A DNA stretch of 64,000 nucleotides, taken from NCBI RefSeq assembly GCF_009765825.1, contig NZ_LMUR01000015.1, positions 436,891 to 500,890 of the forward strand, written 5' to 3'. This document shows positions 35,260 to 43,705 of the stretch, piece by piece (the first letter of the stretch is position 1; each line of letters begins with the position of its first letter). The DNA comes from Granulicella sp. L60. GTDB lineage: Bacteria; Acidobacteriota; Terriglobia; Terriglobales; Acidobacteriaceae. The position numbers were made by a program, and so were the translations under genes. Below the pieces are notes generated by a model, which made no database searches, was not told where the DNA came from, and saw nothing but the letters and a program-made list of their open reading frames with translations.

Positions 35260-35757
35260 ATGAAATTCCGTCAGATTAAGCTCGGCCTTTTCCCTGCGTT
35301 GTTCCTTTGTGGCATGTGCCTTGCACAAGGCCCGATTCAACCCGTGCAATGGTCGAGCGCAGCATCTCCGAAAGGCCCGCTGAAGCCCGGAAACAAGATT
35401 GCGATCGAGCTATCGGCCGAGATTCAGGATGGCTGGCACGTCTACGGTTTCACCCAGGTCGCCGAGGGACCTACACCGCTACGCGTTTCGCTCGATGAGA
35501 ATGGTACGGCCCAGGCAGTCGGCCCAGCAACAGGATCCGCGCCAGTGAAGAAGCATGATGCCAGCTTCAATCTCGATACCGAAGGCTATAGCCATTTGTT
35601 CTCCATCCATCTGCCGGTGCAGGTAAAGCAGCAAGCCAGTAAGGGCGATCAGTCCATTCCCGTAAGTGTTCGTTTTCAGGCATGCAATGATCGAATATGT
35701 TTGCCCCCGAGAACAGTTCACCTCACGGTCCCCGTGGAGGTTCTACCCGGGACATGA
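35260..35757 (+). CDS. Periplasmic DsbD N-terminal-like domain protein
   Basis: A 165-residue secreted protein that consists of just the DsbD-alpha immunoglobulin-like domain. After the signal peptide (FPALFLCGMCLAQ) come PGNKIAIELSAEIQDGWHVY and VRFQACNDRICLPPRTVHLT. The C-x5-C pair in this last motif (ACNDRICLP) is the redox pair of DsbD-alpha. The transmembrane and thioredoxin parts of DsbD are absent, so it would need a separate reductant donor. Inferred role: passing reducing power to cytochrome maturation or periplasmic thiols. It lies 46 bases after the cytochrome gene. Confidence 0.85.
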   Translation: MKFRQIKLGLFPALFLCGMCLAQGPIQPVQWSSAASPKGPLKPGNKIAIELSAEIQDGWHVYGFTQVAEGPTPLRVSLDENGTAQAVGPATGSAPVKKHDASFNLDTEGYSHLFSIHLPVQVKQQASKGDQSIPVSVRFQACNDRICLPPRTVHLTVPVEVLPGT

Positions 35758-36046
35758 AGACTCCAGGTTTTCCCTCCGCATCGTTGACCGGCTCCGAGCT
35801 GGAATCTTGAAGCGGTGCAGATACCGCAGCTGTACTATACTGAAATCGAAAGTGACGTTCGATCCGATGCGAATCGCTGACAGAACATTCCGAATGTATA
35901 TGGCCATGCGTGCCCCAGGCGGCATAAGGCCAGCATTGGAATGTGAGTAGCTCGCAAGACACCTTCCTTCTCTGAGCAGCCGTCTGGGGCCAATCGCCCA
36001 ATCAGCAGACGTGTCTTTTCATGCCCCAAAAACCAGAGGAGGAGTC

Positions 36047-37228
36047 TTGTCCGATCTATCAACATTGCAGCCTTCGACCCTAGCGATCCATGGCAATCGT
36101 GTCCGCGAGAACGAGTCGAATTCCATTCTTTTCCCAATCCATCAGACGGCAACCTACGTTCATGAATCCGTGGGCACGACAAAAGGTTACGGCTATACGC
36201 GCGGCGGAAATCCAACAGTGAATGCTCTTGAGCAGGCCATTGCCGCTCTCGAGGGCACTCCGGCGGTACTTTGCTTCCGCTCCGGAATGGCAGCCATTAG
36301 CACGCTTTGTCTGGCGCTACTCAAAGCCGGCGACCATGTCATCCTGTCAGACGTAATTTATGGCGGTACGGTTCGTCTCTTTGAGCAGATTCTAGGAAAC
36401 TTTGACATTGAATACTCGTTTGTCGACACCTCGAACCTCGACGAAGTCGAGCTGGCAATTCGACCGAACTCGAGATTGATCTTCATTGAGACGCCAGCCA
36501 ATCCAACTATGAAACTGGCCGACATTCGAGGTCTTGCTGAGATCGCGCACAAGCGGGAAAATCTGCTGCTTGGGGTCGACAACACCTTTCTCACCCCTCT
36601 ACTGCAAAACTCTCTTGAACTAGGTGCCGACATCTCCATGTTGTCGACGACGAAGTATATCGACGGACACAACGCCACCATCGGAGGTTCGCTCGCAACT
36701 CACGACGTCACGCTTACCGAGCGTCTTCGGATTGTTCGTAAGACGCTCGGAACGATTCAGGCACCGTTTGATGCATGGCTTACTCTTCAAGGCTTGAAGA
36801 CGCTTCCTGCACGGCTTGAGCTACATTGCCGCGGCGCGTTGCGCATTGCCGAATGGCTCGAAGCTCACCCGAGCGTGTCCAGAGTCTACTATCCTGGCTT
36901 GGATTCATTTCCCCAGCGGGCACTGGCAGAACAACAGCAGAAAGCCTTTGGCGGCATGATGGCATTCGAACTCCGCGCCAGTACAGAGCAGTCCTTGAGC
37001 TTTATCAACGCGCTCAGACTATGCACGTGTGCGGAGAGCCTGGGCAGCGTGGAGACGCTGATCACGAATCCTGCGACTGCATCGCATTGTGACATCCCTC
37101 TGGAAGCGCGAGAACGCTTGGGTATATCGGAGCGGCTGATTCGCCTCTCCATTGGCTTAGAAGCTCCAGAGGATCTGATTCGAGACTTCGGGCAGGCGCT
37201 CCATCAGGTTTTTGGAGGTGCACGATGA
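36047..37228 (+). CDS. Transsulfuration-family PLP enzyme (cystathionine gamma-synthase/lyase-like), copy 1
   Basis: A PLP-dependent enzyme of the Cys/Met metabolism family that makes or breaks C-S bonds in cystathionine, homocysteine or methionine. From the TTG at 36047 (AGAGGAGGAG five bases before) it has 393 residues; a GTG at 36011 is in frame but lacks a ribosome-binding site. Motifs are FPIHQTATYVHESVG, YGYTRGGNPTVNALEQAIAA LEG, and the PLP-Lys in DISMLSTTKYIDGHNATIGG. The last bases overlap the second copy (ATGA). Exact reaction unknown; one copy may be synthase-like, the other lyase-like. Confidence 0.85.
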   Translation: MSDLSTLQPSTLAIHGNRVRENESNSILFPIHQTATYVHESVGTTKGYGYTRGGNPTVNALEQAIAALEGTPAVLCFRSGMAAISTLCLALLKAGDHVILSDVIYGGTVRLFEQILGNFDIEYSFVDTSNLDEVELAIRPNSRLIFIETPANPTMKLADIRGLAEIAHKRENLLLGVDNTFLTPLLQNSLELGADISMLSTTKYIDGHNATIGGSLATHDVTLTERLRIVRKTLGTIQAPFDAWLTLQGLKTLPARLELHCRGALRIAEWLEAHPSVSRVYYPGLDSFPQRALAEQQQKAFGGMMAFELRASTEQSLSFINALRLCTCAESLGSVETLITNPATASHCDIPLEARERLGISERLIRLSIGLEAPEDLIRDFGQALHQVFGGAR

Positions 37229-38364
37229 AGTTTGCCACGCGGCTCGTCAGTTTTGATGTTTCTCCGGCCGACCCTCACCGGCCGATGAGTACCCCGATCT
37301 ATCAGACAGCCACCTTCGAGCAGCTTCAGGCCGATAGTTTCGGCGAGTACGACTACTCGCGCAGCGGAAATCCAACGCGTAAAGTGCTGGAAGATCAGAT
37401 AGCCGCTCTTGAAGACGGCATTCGCGGTTTCTGTTTTTCCAGTGGAATGTCCGCCATCGCTACTGTGACGCATCTCCTCAAGGCCGGGGATGAGATTCTC
37501 GCAGACTGGGATCTCTATGGAGGGGTAAGCCGGCTCTTTGGAAAAGTGTTGAACCGTTCCGGGATAGGAATCCGCTATGTGGACGCATCGGATCCCGATA
37601 GCGTCGCTCGACAGGTCACGCCTGCCACACGCCTGATCTATGTGGAATCGCCCACGAATCCCTTCCTGCGTGTGATCGATCTGCGAGCAATCGCTGCAGT
37701 GGCTCGTGAACATGGAGCTCTGTTCTGTGTCGATAACAGCACCATGTCTCCATACCTGCAGAATCCGTTGACGTTGGGAGCCGATATCGTGCTTCATTCC
37801 GCTACTAAGTTCCTGTGCGGGCACAGCGATGTTACTGCCGGAACAATCGTGGTGAAGGACCAGAATCTGGCGGATGAAATCTATTTTCTGCAAAACGCGG
37901 AAGGCACTGCCCTAGGCCCCTTCGATTGCTTCTTGTTGCTAAGGGGTTTGAAGACACTCAAGCTTCGCGTCGATACGCAGCAACGAAACGCAGAAGTGAT
38001 TGCAGAGTTTCTCTCGCTTCATCCGAAGGTGTCGTCGGTTTATTATCCTGGATTATCCACACATCGTGACTTTAGCGTACAGCAGGCGCAGGCAAGAGGC
38101 GGTGGCGCGGTACTCAGCTTCACTGTAAATTCGCACCGCTCGGCAAAACAAATCGCGGAGAGCAGCAAGTTGTTTTGTATCTCCGTCAGTTTTGGAAGTG
38201 TAAATTCGACGATCAGCATTCCATTGAATATGTCACACGCGAGTGTTCCCATTGAGCTGCGCGCGTCAAGAGCGCTTCCGGATAATCTGCTCAGGCTCTC
38301 CGTAGGAATTGAAGACCATGAAGATCTGATACAGGATTTGAGTGGCCAGCTCGAGGTAATCTAA
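37225..38364 (+). CDS. Transsulfuration-family PLP enzyme (cystathionine lyase-like), copy 2
   Basis: A 379-residue paralogue of the preceding gene with which it is translationally coupled. It shows STPIYQTATFEQLQADSFGE YDYSRSGNPTRKVLE, FCFSSGMSAIATVTHLLKAG and the PLP-Lys box DIVLHSATKFLCGHSDVTAG. This box resembles bacterial and plant cystathionine beta-lyases. A pair of coupled C-S enzymes suits interconversion of cysteine and methionine or release of sulfur from cysteine conjugates. Peptide deformylase follows after 24 bases. Confidence 0.85.
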   Translation: MKFATRLVSFDVSPADPHRPMSTPIYQTATFEQLQADSFGEYDYSRSGNPTRKVLEDQIAALEDGIRGFCFSSGMSAIATVTHLLKAGDEILADWDLYGGVSRLFGKVLNRSGIGIRYVDASDPDSVARQVTPATRLIYVESPTNPFLRVIDLRAIAAVAREHGALFCVDNSTMSPYLQNPLTLGADIVLHSATKFLCGHSDVTAGTIVVKDQNLADEIYFLQNAEGTALGPFDCFLLLRGLKTLKLRVDTQQRNAEVIAEFLSLHPKVSSVYYPGLSTHRDFSVQQAQARGGGAVLSFTVNSHRSAKQIAESSKLFCISVSFGSVNSTISIPLNMSHASVPIELRASRALPDNLLRLSVGIEDHEDLIQDLSGQLEVI

Positions 38365-38388
38365 GCAGTTTGGTAAGGATGGTTGACA

Positions 38389-38955
38389 ATGCGATTGAAA
38401 ATCGTTCAGGTCGGTGAACCTGTATTACGCGCTCCGTCACAGGAGCTTTCGAAGGATCAGATTCTGAGTCCGAAGATCCAGAATCTGATCGAGTACATGA
38501 GGGAGACGGTCCGTGACGCTCCCGGTGTCGGGCTCGCCGCACCGCAGATCGGCGAGTCCTTACGTCTGGCGGTGATCGAAGATAAGGCAGACTATCAGAA
38601 GTCGCTCACTCAGGATGAACTGAAAGACCGCGAGAGGCGCGAGGTCCCCTTTCACATCATCGTGAATCCGGTGATCGAGTTACTCACTGAACCGACCGTG
38701 ACCTTCTTCGAGGGCTGTCTGAGCCTGCCGGGGTTTACAGCTCTGGTATCGAGAGCGAAGGCGGTTCGCGTGCATTGTCTCGACCATCGAGGGGAATCCC
38801 GGATCATCGAGGCTTCCGGATGGTACGCACGCATTCTGCAACATGAGATCGATCACCTCAATGGCGCTCTTTATATCGATCGGATGCAAACACGGAGTTT
38901 TTCTTCCCTGGAGAACTACACGCGGCACTGGAAGGACAAACATCGAACGGAATAG
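38389..38955 (+). CDS. def: Peptide deformylase
   Basis: Metal-dependent enzyme that removes the formyl group from nascent proteins. The three active-site boxes are all present: GVGLAAPQIG, EGCLSLPG and QHEIDHLNG (metal ligands Cys, His, His, catalytic Glu). The 188-residue length is normal. ATG 38389 follows AAGGAT; a TTG two codons earlier is possible. Its position after two C-S enzymes, away from fmt, suggests a second, accessory deformylase, but other copies cannot be seen in this window. Confidence 0.95.
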   Translation: MRLKIVQVGEPVLRAPSQELSKDQILSPKIQNLIEYMRETVRDAPGVGLAAPQIGESLRLAVIEDKADYQKSLTQDELKDRERREVPFHIIVNPVIELLTEPTVTFFEGCLSLPGFTALVSRAKAVRVHCLDHRGESRIIEASGWYARILQHEIDHLNGALYIDRMQTRSFSSLENYTRHWKDKHRTE

Positions 38956-38979
38956 CAGGGTGATCATACGAATCTTATC

Positions 38980-39008
38980 TTGACCTTAGATCAACGATCA
39001 GCTATGTT
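38980..39008 (+). promoter_or_regulatory. Candidate promoter of the 39528 TonB receptor
   Basis: TTGACC at 38980-38985 and TATGTT at 39003-39008 with a 17-bp spacer. The leader-peptide ATG begins eight bases after the -10, at the expected transcript start, so the message would be leaderless. It opens a leader of about 510 bases (39016-39527). Confidence 0.7.
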
Positions 39009-39015
39009 CCCATAC

Positions 39016-39072
39016 ATGGTGCTTCACTTTATCTACGCATGTCGCTGTTGTTCTCCCTCCTCCGGGGAGTAG
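39016..39072 (+). CDS. Leaderless poly-cysteine leader peptide, first of two before the TonB receptor
   Basis: An 18-codon frame: MVLHFIYACRCCS, then PSSGE and TAG. Three TGT cysteine codons fall within four positions. A hairpin (CTCCC 39053-39057 with GGGAG 39065-39069, loop TCCTCCG) covers the final codons. The promoter spacing places the ATG at +1. Confidence 0.7.
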   Translation: MVLHFIYACRCCSPSSGE

Positions 39073-39227
39073 GTGGCGGCTTAGAGCCTGTTGTCAGAAG
39101 CATAAATCTACCTATGGCTTTTGGCATCTGGTGCACCCACTCCTCATCCTCGTACTCCTGGCCCTTTGGCGGATTCAGACGACAGCGCTGTTTCCAACCA
39201 CGCAGGTAAGCCGACGGTTGAGTTGAG

Positions 39228-39275
39228 ATGCCCTATACACCCATTCCACATCGGTATTGTTGTCCGTTCTCATAA
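39228..39275 (+). CDS. Second Cys-pair leader peptide before the TonB receptor
   Basis: A 15-codon frame, MPYTPIPHRYCCPFS, with the Cys pair TGT-TGT near the end. Only a weak GAG-rich stretch precedes it. The rest of the 38956-39527 leader shows no other gene. Mostly supported by its likeness to the other leaders. Confidence 0.45.
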   Translation: MPYTPIPHRYCCPFS

Positions 39276-39527
39276 AAACTGAGTGCGGAGATTGAGACCA
39301 CGCGCAAGTGAACCGGCCTGGTTTGAGCCTGCCAGCTCCATCCCCGCCCTCTCATCCCCATACATCCAGCGTGCTCACGAAGCTCTTTTTACTTGATCAC
39401 TTCATAGTGATTCGCTGTCTGTCGAATGAGAGTCAGACAGAGTATTCGAGCCGCTGGCTTTGCGCCGAAGGCTGTGGGGGACTTCTATGCTTTCAAGTCC
39501 AATTGCATTTGAGAACGGGGATAAAAG

Positions 39528-42500
39528 ATGAATCGCATTTCGAATGAGCCCACGATCCGTGTGGCTCTGGTAATACCAGTTCTAGCTATTCTGGGGATAA
39601 TCACTCCATTTCTTTTGGCGCAGACGAACTACGGCAGCGTTCGAGGCCGTGTGACGGATGTTCAGGGTGAAGTTATCTCGGCAACTGACATCTCGCTGAT
39701 AAATACCGGAACAGAACTTGTACGTTCTACTCGTACCAACGACTCTGGAGATTACTTCTTTACCGCAGTTGATCCCGGTACTTATACCGTCACGATATCG
39801 AGGGCCGGATTTAAGAAGGTTGAACAAAAGGGAGTCATCATTGCGCTTGGCGCAACAGTGACGGTCGATGAAAAGCTTGAGATCGGAACTGTCGGAGAGA
39901 CGATCAACGTCTCTGCCGCCGAGCCTCTCATCGACACCGCGACTGCATCCGGAGGGCAGGTGTTTTCTGAGCGACAGGTGCAGGATCTTCCCAACCTCGG
40001 ACGAAACCCATTCATCATGGACAAGCTGGATAATAATGTCACTCCGGTGGGCGATCCTCGCTTCGTGCGTTTTGAGGATCAAAATGGCACGGCCTCGGTC
40101 TCGGTCTCGGGGGCTCCAATTGGAGCTAACAGTTATGTTGTCGATGGAATCCCGATCTCGACTTCGACCGGTGGAGTAACGTTTGTTCCTTCCATCGAAG
40201 CCACTTCCAACGTAAGGGTGCAGGCGAATACGTATGACGCGGAATTGGGCCGTACTGGCGGAGGGGTCTTCAACACATCGCTCAAGTCCGGCAGTGACAC
40301 TTATCACGGCGTACTTTTCGGACTGACTCGGCAGACACCTTGGGCGGCCAATACCTGGTTCAACAACCGCAATGGGTATACAGACAGCTCAGGCGTTGCT
40401 CATCCGGCTCCTACTCCGCGGCCCGACTTCACGACTTACCAATATGCGGGCGCGTTCGGCGGACCGCTACCCTTCAGCAACAAAATCAAATATCTGAAGA
40501 ACACTTTCTTCTGGGTGACAGAAGAGGGATATCGGCAGGCGCAGCCCTACGTGAGTTCAACGACTCAATACTATGTTCCGACAGCCGCGGAACGTGCGGG
40601 CGACTTCAGCGCCGATACAGGATTTACCCTTTATGATCCGACCCAACCTTTCGTCAACGGTCAGCGAACTGCCGTGCTGACTGGGACGGTCAACGGTGTC
40701 AGCAAAGCAAACGTAATTCCCGCGAACTACATTAATCCGATCGGAAGATCTATCGTGAATACCTTTCCACTTCCAAGCACGAGTCAGACCTACGACGGTA
40801 GCCATGCGAACTATTTTGGGTCGGACGACTTCAAGACCCGCGGCGATGAATATGTCGGCAAGTTGGACCACACGTTTGCTCCATGGTGGTCTGCGGCGGC
40901 GTCCTACGTACACCTCGCAACTCAGGAACCGGGAGGCGACATCCTTCATACCTTCGCAGCCAGCGATGGCGTGTTGACGCGCTACATTGATGCGACTGCT
41001 GTCAACAACGTTTTGACCCTCAATCCAACTACTGTGCTGACCGCAGGATACGGTTTCAACCGCTATTACTCGACCACACCGCAATACAGCAACGGCTTCG
41101 ATCAGACGAGCGGGTTTGGTGGGACGGGCTTTCCGGCGGGTTATGTAAACCAGCTGCAGTCGAAGACCTTTCCGACGATTACGCTTTCCGGTGTGACACA
41201 GGCAGCATCCCTTGGCGCGGCTAATAGCGGGCCGACAATCCAGACATCGAAAAACTTCGTTGTTGGTCTCACTAAGACAATCGGCAGGCAAAACGTGAAG
41301 ACTGGTTATGTCTTTCGCAGCCTCACATCATTCTCCTCACCTGAGACTGCGGGGAACGGCTCGTTCACTTTCAACGGTCAATACACCAGTCAGACCGGAG
41401 CAGCGATATCGAATGGACCAAATGCCATCGCTGACTTGCTTCTAGGTTTGCCCTCTATTGCGAGTGCTCAGATCAACGCTGTGGGCCTCAACATGAATGA
41501 GCACTATCACGCCGTCTATGTTCAGGACGATGTGCGCGTAAACCAGAAGCTAACGGCAAACCTGGGTATTCGGTACGAGTATGAACAGGGACAGGATGAA
41601 TCTCACAATCGCTACACAGTAGGCTTCGATCCAAATGTCGCCTACACGTTTCCGGGGGCAAATGGGAATACTGCCGCGCATGGCGCTCTCGCCTTCGCCG
41701 GTTTGAACGGCTACTCGAAACATTCAGGAGACCCGAGTCACACGAAGTTGGCGCCGCGTGTGGGAGTCAGCTATGAGGTCCAGCCGAGCACGGTTGTGCG
41801 GGCGGGTTTCGGCGTGTTCTATGCGGCAATTGGACTTACAGCAGCTCCGACTGGATTCACTCAGACCACAAGCTACGCACCCGGGAATGCAACAGGCCCT
41901 GCCGCAGTTGGTTCAAGTGCATACCTATCGAATCCCTTCAATGAGCAACTTCTTGCGCCCACCAGCACATCGCTTGGACCTTTGACCGGGGTCGGCGGTT
42001 CAGTGTCGGTTCCCAGCTTTGGCCTGCGTTATCCACTCGTAGAACAATATTCGGCTGACATCGAACAACAGCTTCCGGATGGAATTGTTCTTAAGATCGG
42101 GTATGTGGGGGCGCACGCCCGTAACTTTCCCGACCCGGTCAATATCAACCAGATCCCTGACAACGTCCTGGCTTCCTATGCAGGCGGCGCGACGAACCTC
42201 TCGGCGAAGGTCCCAAATCCTTATTACTCGAAGACCGTCGGCGGCTATCCCTCGACACCGTTTGGGACCATTGCACAACCGACTGTGGCTCGGGGCCAAA
42301 CGCTGTTGCCCTTCCCACAGTTCCAGGCAGTGACAGTAACTGAGAGCGTTGGACGCAGCCAGTACAACGCCCTCGACCTAAAGATTCAGAAGAGCTTCCA
42401 TAGAGGAGTGACGGCTCTCATCGCCTACACCTGGTCGTCGAACTGGGACAATCTTTATGGATCTCCGGTCGCAGGTTTGAACACGCTCAATCCTAACCCC

Positions 42501-43208
42501 AATTCGAGTTCTCCCGGACCACAGGACAACTACAACACGAACGCCGAGTACGCGCGGGCAACCAACGATATGCCGAACCGGTTCACGGCGGCAGTCTCCT
42601 ATGATCTACCCATAGGCCGCGGAAGATCGATTCTTGGAAACACCAACAGATGGGTCGATGCATTGATCGGTGGATGGCAGATCAACGATGAAACGATCAT
42701 TGAGAATGGAGGGCCATTGCCGGTTGTTCAGACTAATCTGAGCGCAGGAGCTTTTGGGACGACCGGAGTCGGTGGAACCAATCAGCGCCCGAATCTCGTC
42801 CCCGGGGTCAGTCCTTGCTATTCGGGCCGACCACAAAGCCGTCTCGGAGGATCGAGTGGGCTTAGACCCTATCTTAATCTGAACGCCTTCACTCCGGCGC
42901 TCCCATATACCTATGGCAATGCTCCTCGCACACTGAATTGCTATGGCCCAGGCTTTAACAACTCAGATCTATCGATCAACAAAAGCTTCAAGGTGACGGA
43001 GAAGGCTAACTTTCAGGTTCGTGCTGAAGCTCTCAACGCCTTCAACACTCCGGAGTTCGGTCAGCCCGGCAACATTCTGACCTTCAGCAACAGCGGCATT
43101 ACATCGGCGACCTATACGCCTGCTGCAAGTAATGCTACAACCGGTGCAGTGACGACTCAGCTGGGGTTCTCGCGAATCGTTCAACTGGGCGGACGTCTCA
43201 CATTCTGA
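39528..43208 (+). CDS. Oar-like TonB-dependent receptor
   Basis: A 1,226-residue outer-membrane receptor, the longest in the window. Order: signal peptide (VALVIPVLAILGIITPFLLA Q), regulatory-like domain (NYGSVRGRVTDVQGEVISAT, GDYFFTAVDPGTYTVTISRA), plug (LPNLGRNPFIMDKLDNNVTP), barrel (HAVYVQDDVRVNQKLTANLG IRYEYE) and a terminal GFSRIVQLGGRLTF. Several Thr/Asn/Gly-rich loops suggest large extracellular loops. No enzyme gene is tightly linked downstream, so the substrate is open. Its long leader has two cysteine-rich leader peptides. Confidence 0.93.
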   Translation: MNRISNEPTIRVALVIPVLAILGIITPFLLAQTNYGSVRGRVTDVQGEVISATDISLINTGTELVRSTRTNDSGDYFFTAVDPGTYTVTISRAGFKKVEQKGVIIALGATVTVDEKLEIGTVGETINVSAAEPLIDTATASGGQVFSERQVQDLPNLGRNPFIMDKLDNNVTPVGDPRFVRFEDQNGTASVSVSGAPIGANSYVVDGIPISTSTGGVTFVPSIEATSNVRVQANTYDAELGRTGGGVFNTSLKSGSDTYHGVLFGLTRQTPWAANTWFNNRNGYTDSSGVAHPAPTPRPDFTTYQYAGAFGGPLPFSNKIKYLKNTFFWVTEEGYRQAQPYVSSTTQYYVPTAAERAGDFSADTGFTLYDPTQPFVNGQRTAVLTGTVNGVSKANVIPANYINPIGRSIVNTFPLPSTSQTYDGSHANYFGSDDFKTRGDEYVGKLDHTFAPWWSAAASYVHLATQEPGGDILHTFAASDGVLTRYIDATAVNNVLTLNPTTVLTAGYGFNRYYSTTPQYSNGFDQTSGFGGTGFPAGYVNQLQSKTFPTITLSGVTQAASLGAANSGPTIQTSKNFVVGLTKTIGRQNVKTGYVFRSLTSFSSPETAGNGSFTFNGQYTSQTGAAISNGPNAIADLLLGLPSIASAQINAVGLNMNEHYHAVYVQDDVRVNQKLTANLGIRYEYEQGQDESHNRYTVGFDPNVAYTFPGANGNTAAHGALAFAGLNGYSKHSGDPSHTKLAPRVGVSYEVQPSTVVRAGFGVFYAAIGLTAAPTGFTQTTSYAPGNATGPAAVGSSAYLSNPFNEQLLAPTSTSLGPLTGVGGSVSVPSFGLRYPLVEQYSADIEQQLPDGIVLKIGYVGAHARNFPDPVNINQIPDNVLASYAGGATNLSAKVPNPYYSKTVGGYPSTPFGTIAQPTVARGQTLLPFPQFQAVTVTESVGRSQYNALDLKIQKSFHRGVTALIAYTWSSNWDNLYGSPVAGLNTLNPNPNSSSPGPQDNYNTNAEYARATNDMPNRFTAAVSYDLPIGRGRSILGNTNRWVDALIGGWQINDETIIENGGPLPVVQTNLSAGAFGTTGVGGTNQRPNLVPGVSPCYSGRPQSRLGGSSGLRPYLNLNAFTPALPYTYGNAPRTLNCYGPGFNNSDLSINKSFKVTEKANFQVRAEALNAFNTPEFGQPGNILTFSNSGITSATYTPAASNATTGAVTTQLGFSRIVQLGGRLTF

Positions 43209-43299
43209 TGATGGAACAACATCCATGACTTGCAAATTACGCGGCACGTCTGCGGAGCGACTCATGAGTCAACCGAAACCTTGAACCAGAGTTTTATGT

Positions 43300-43328
43300 T
43301 TGACAAAAGGACTATCTATGCGTACATT
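43300..43328 (+). promoter_or_regulatory. Candidate promoter of a poly-Cys leader
   Basis: TTGACA at 43300-43305 and TACATT at 43323-43328 with a 17-bp spacer. The ATG at 43336 begins seven bases after the -10, consistent with a leaderless transcript. Confidence 0.65.
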
Positions 43329-43335
43329 CGCTGCT

Positions 43336-43422
43336 ATGGCATCCGTTCCCAGAACGTATTGTTGTTCGTCAGACATTGCTGCTGGCGAATGGGATTTGTG
43401 TATGCCTCTAACTGCTATGTGA
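43336..43422 (+). CDS. Cys-pair leader peptide with downstream intrinsic terminator
   Basis: A 28-codon frame from ATG 43336: MASVPRTYCCSSD, then more residues including one Cys and ending LTAM. An in-frame ATG at 43318 lies inside the promoter spacer and is less likely. The TGT-TGT pair lies at the 5' edge of an eight-pair hairpin (TTCGTCAG 43365-43372 with CTGGCGAA 43382-43389). A strong intrinsic terminator follows at 43450-43484, before the next gene. This order (leader peptide, hairpin, terminator, gene) is that of a transcription attenuator. Confidence 0.55.
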   Translation: MASVPRTYCCSSDIAAGEWDLCMPLTAM

Positions 43423-43449
43423 TCGTTAACGGTCCATACGGTTGTCGGT

Positions 43450-43484
43450 AACCCGCTTGCCAGCTCTGCTGGAGCGGGTTTTTT
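43450..43484 (+). terminator. Intrinsic terminator in the leader of the 43706 gene
   Basis: AACCCGCT pairs with AGCGGGTT, with an inner CCAG/CTGG stem and a T run of six. It can end the short transcript from the 43300 promoter, or act as attenuator for the gene at 43706. The remaining leader up to 43705 holds nothing else that I recognise. Confidence 0.9.
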
Positions 43485-43705
43485 GTTGGGACAACCGATT
43501 GCGAGATCGGCATCCGTCTTGAGGCCTGCCAGATGAGTTTAGATGGTGCGGGCTTCGTCCTTTTTTGGACTTTGAGCCCTCGCCTCAGCGCATGGGATGG
43601 TTCAAAGCCGTGAAATCTTCAAATTCAATTAGGCCAGGGATAGATTTTCCTGATTCTCCTCTTCAGCCTTTGCTCGGTTCTGATCAGCGATCGCAAGCGG
43701 GAGCG

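Noticed and set aside
35758..36046. A leader peptide before the transsulfuration genes (frame from 35867 ending in ECE)
   Set aside because: Only one Cys, no tandem Cys codons and no convincing promoter with correct spacing, so it was not counted in the poly-Cys set.
43318..43422. A 34-codon gene starting at 43318 with AAAAGGA upstream
   Set aside because: The ATG at 43318 lies inside the spacer of a good promoter (TTGACA/TACATT). The in-frame ATG at 43336 fits the transcript start better, so I treat the shorter frame as the leader peptide.
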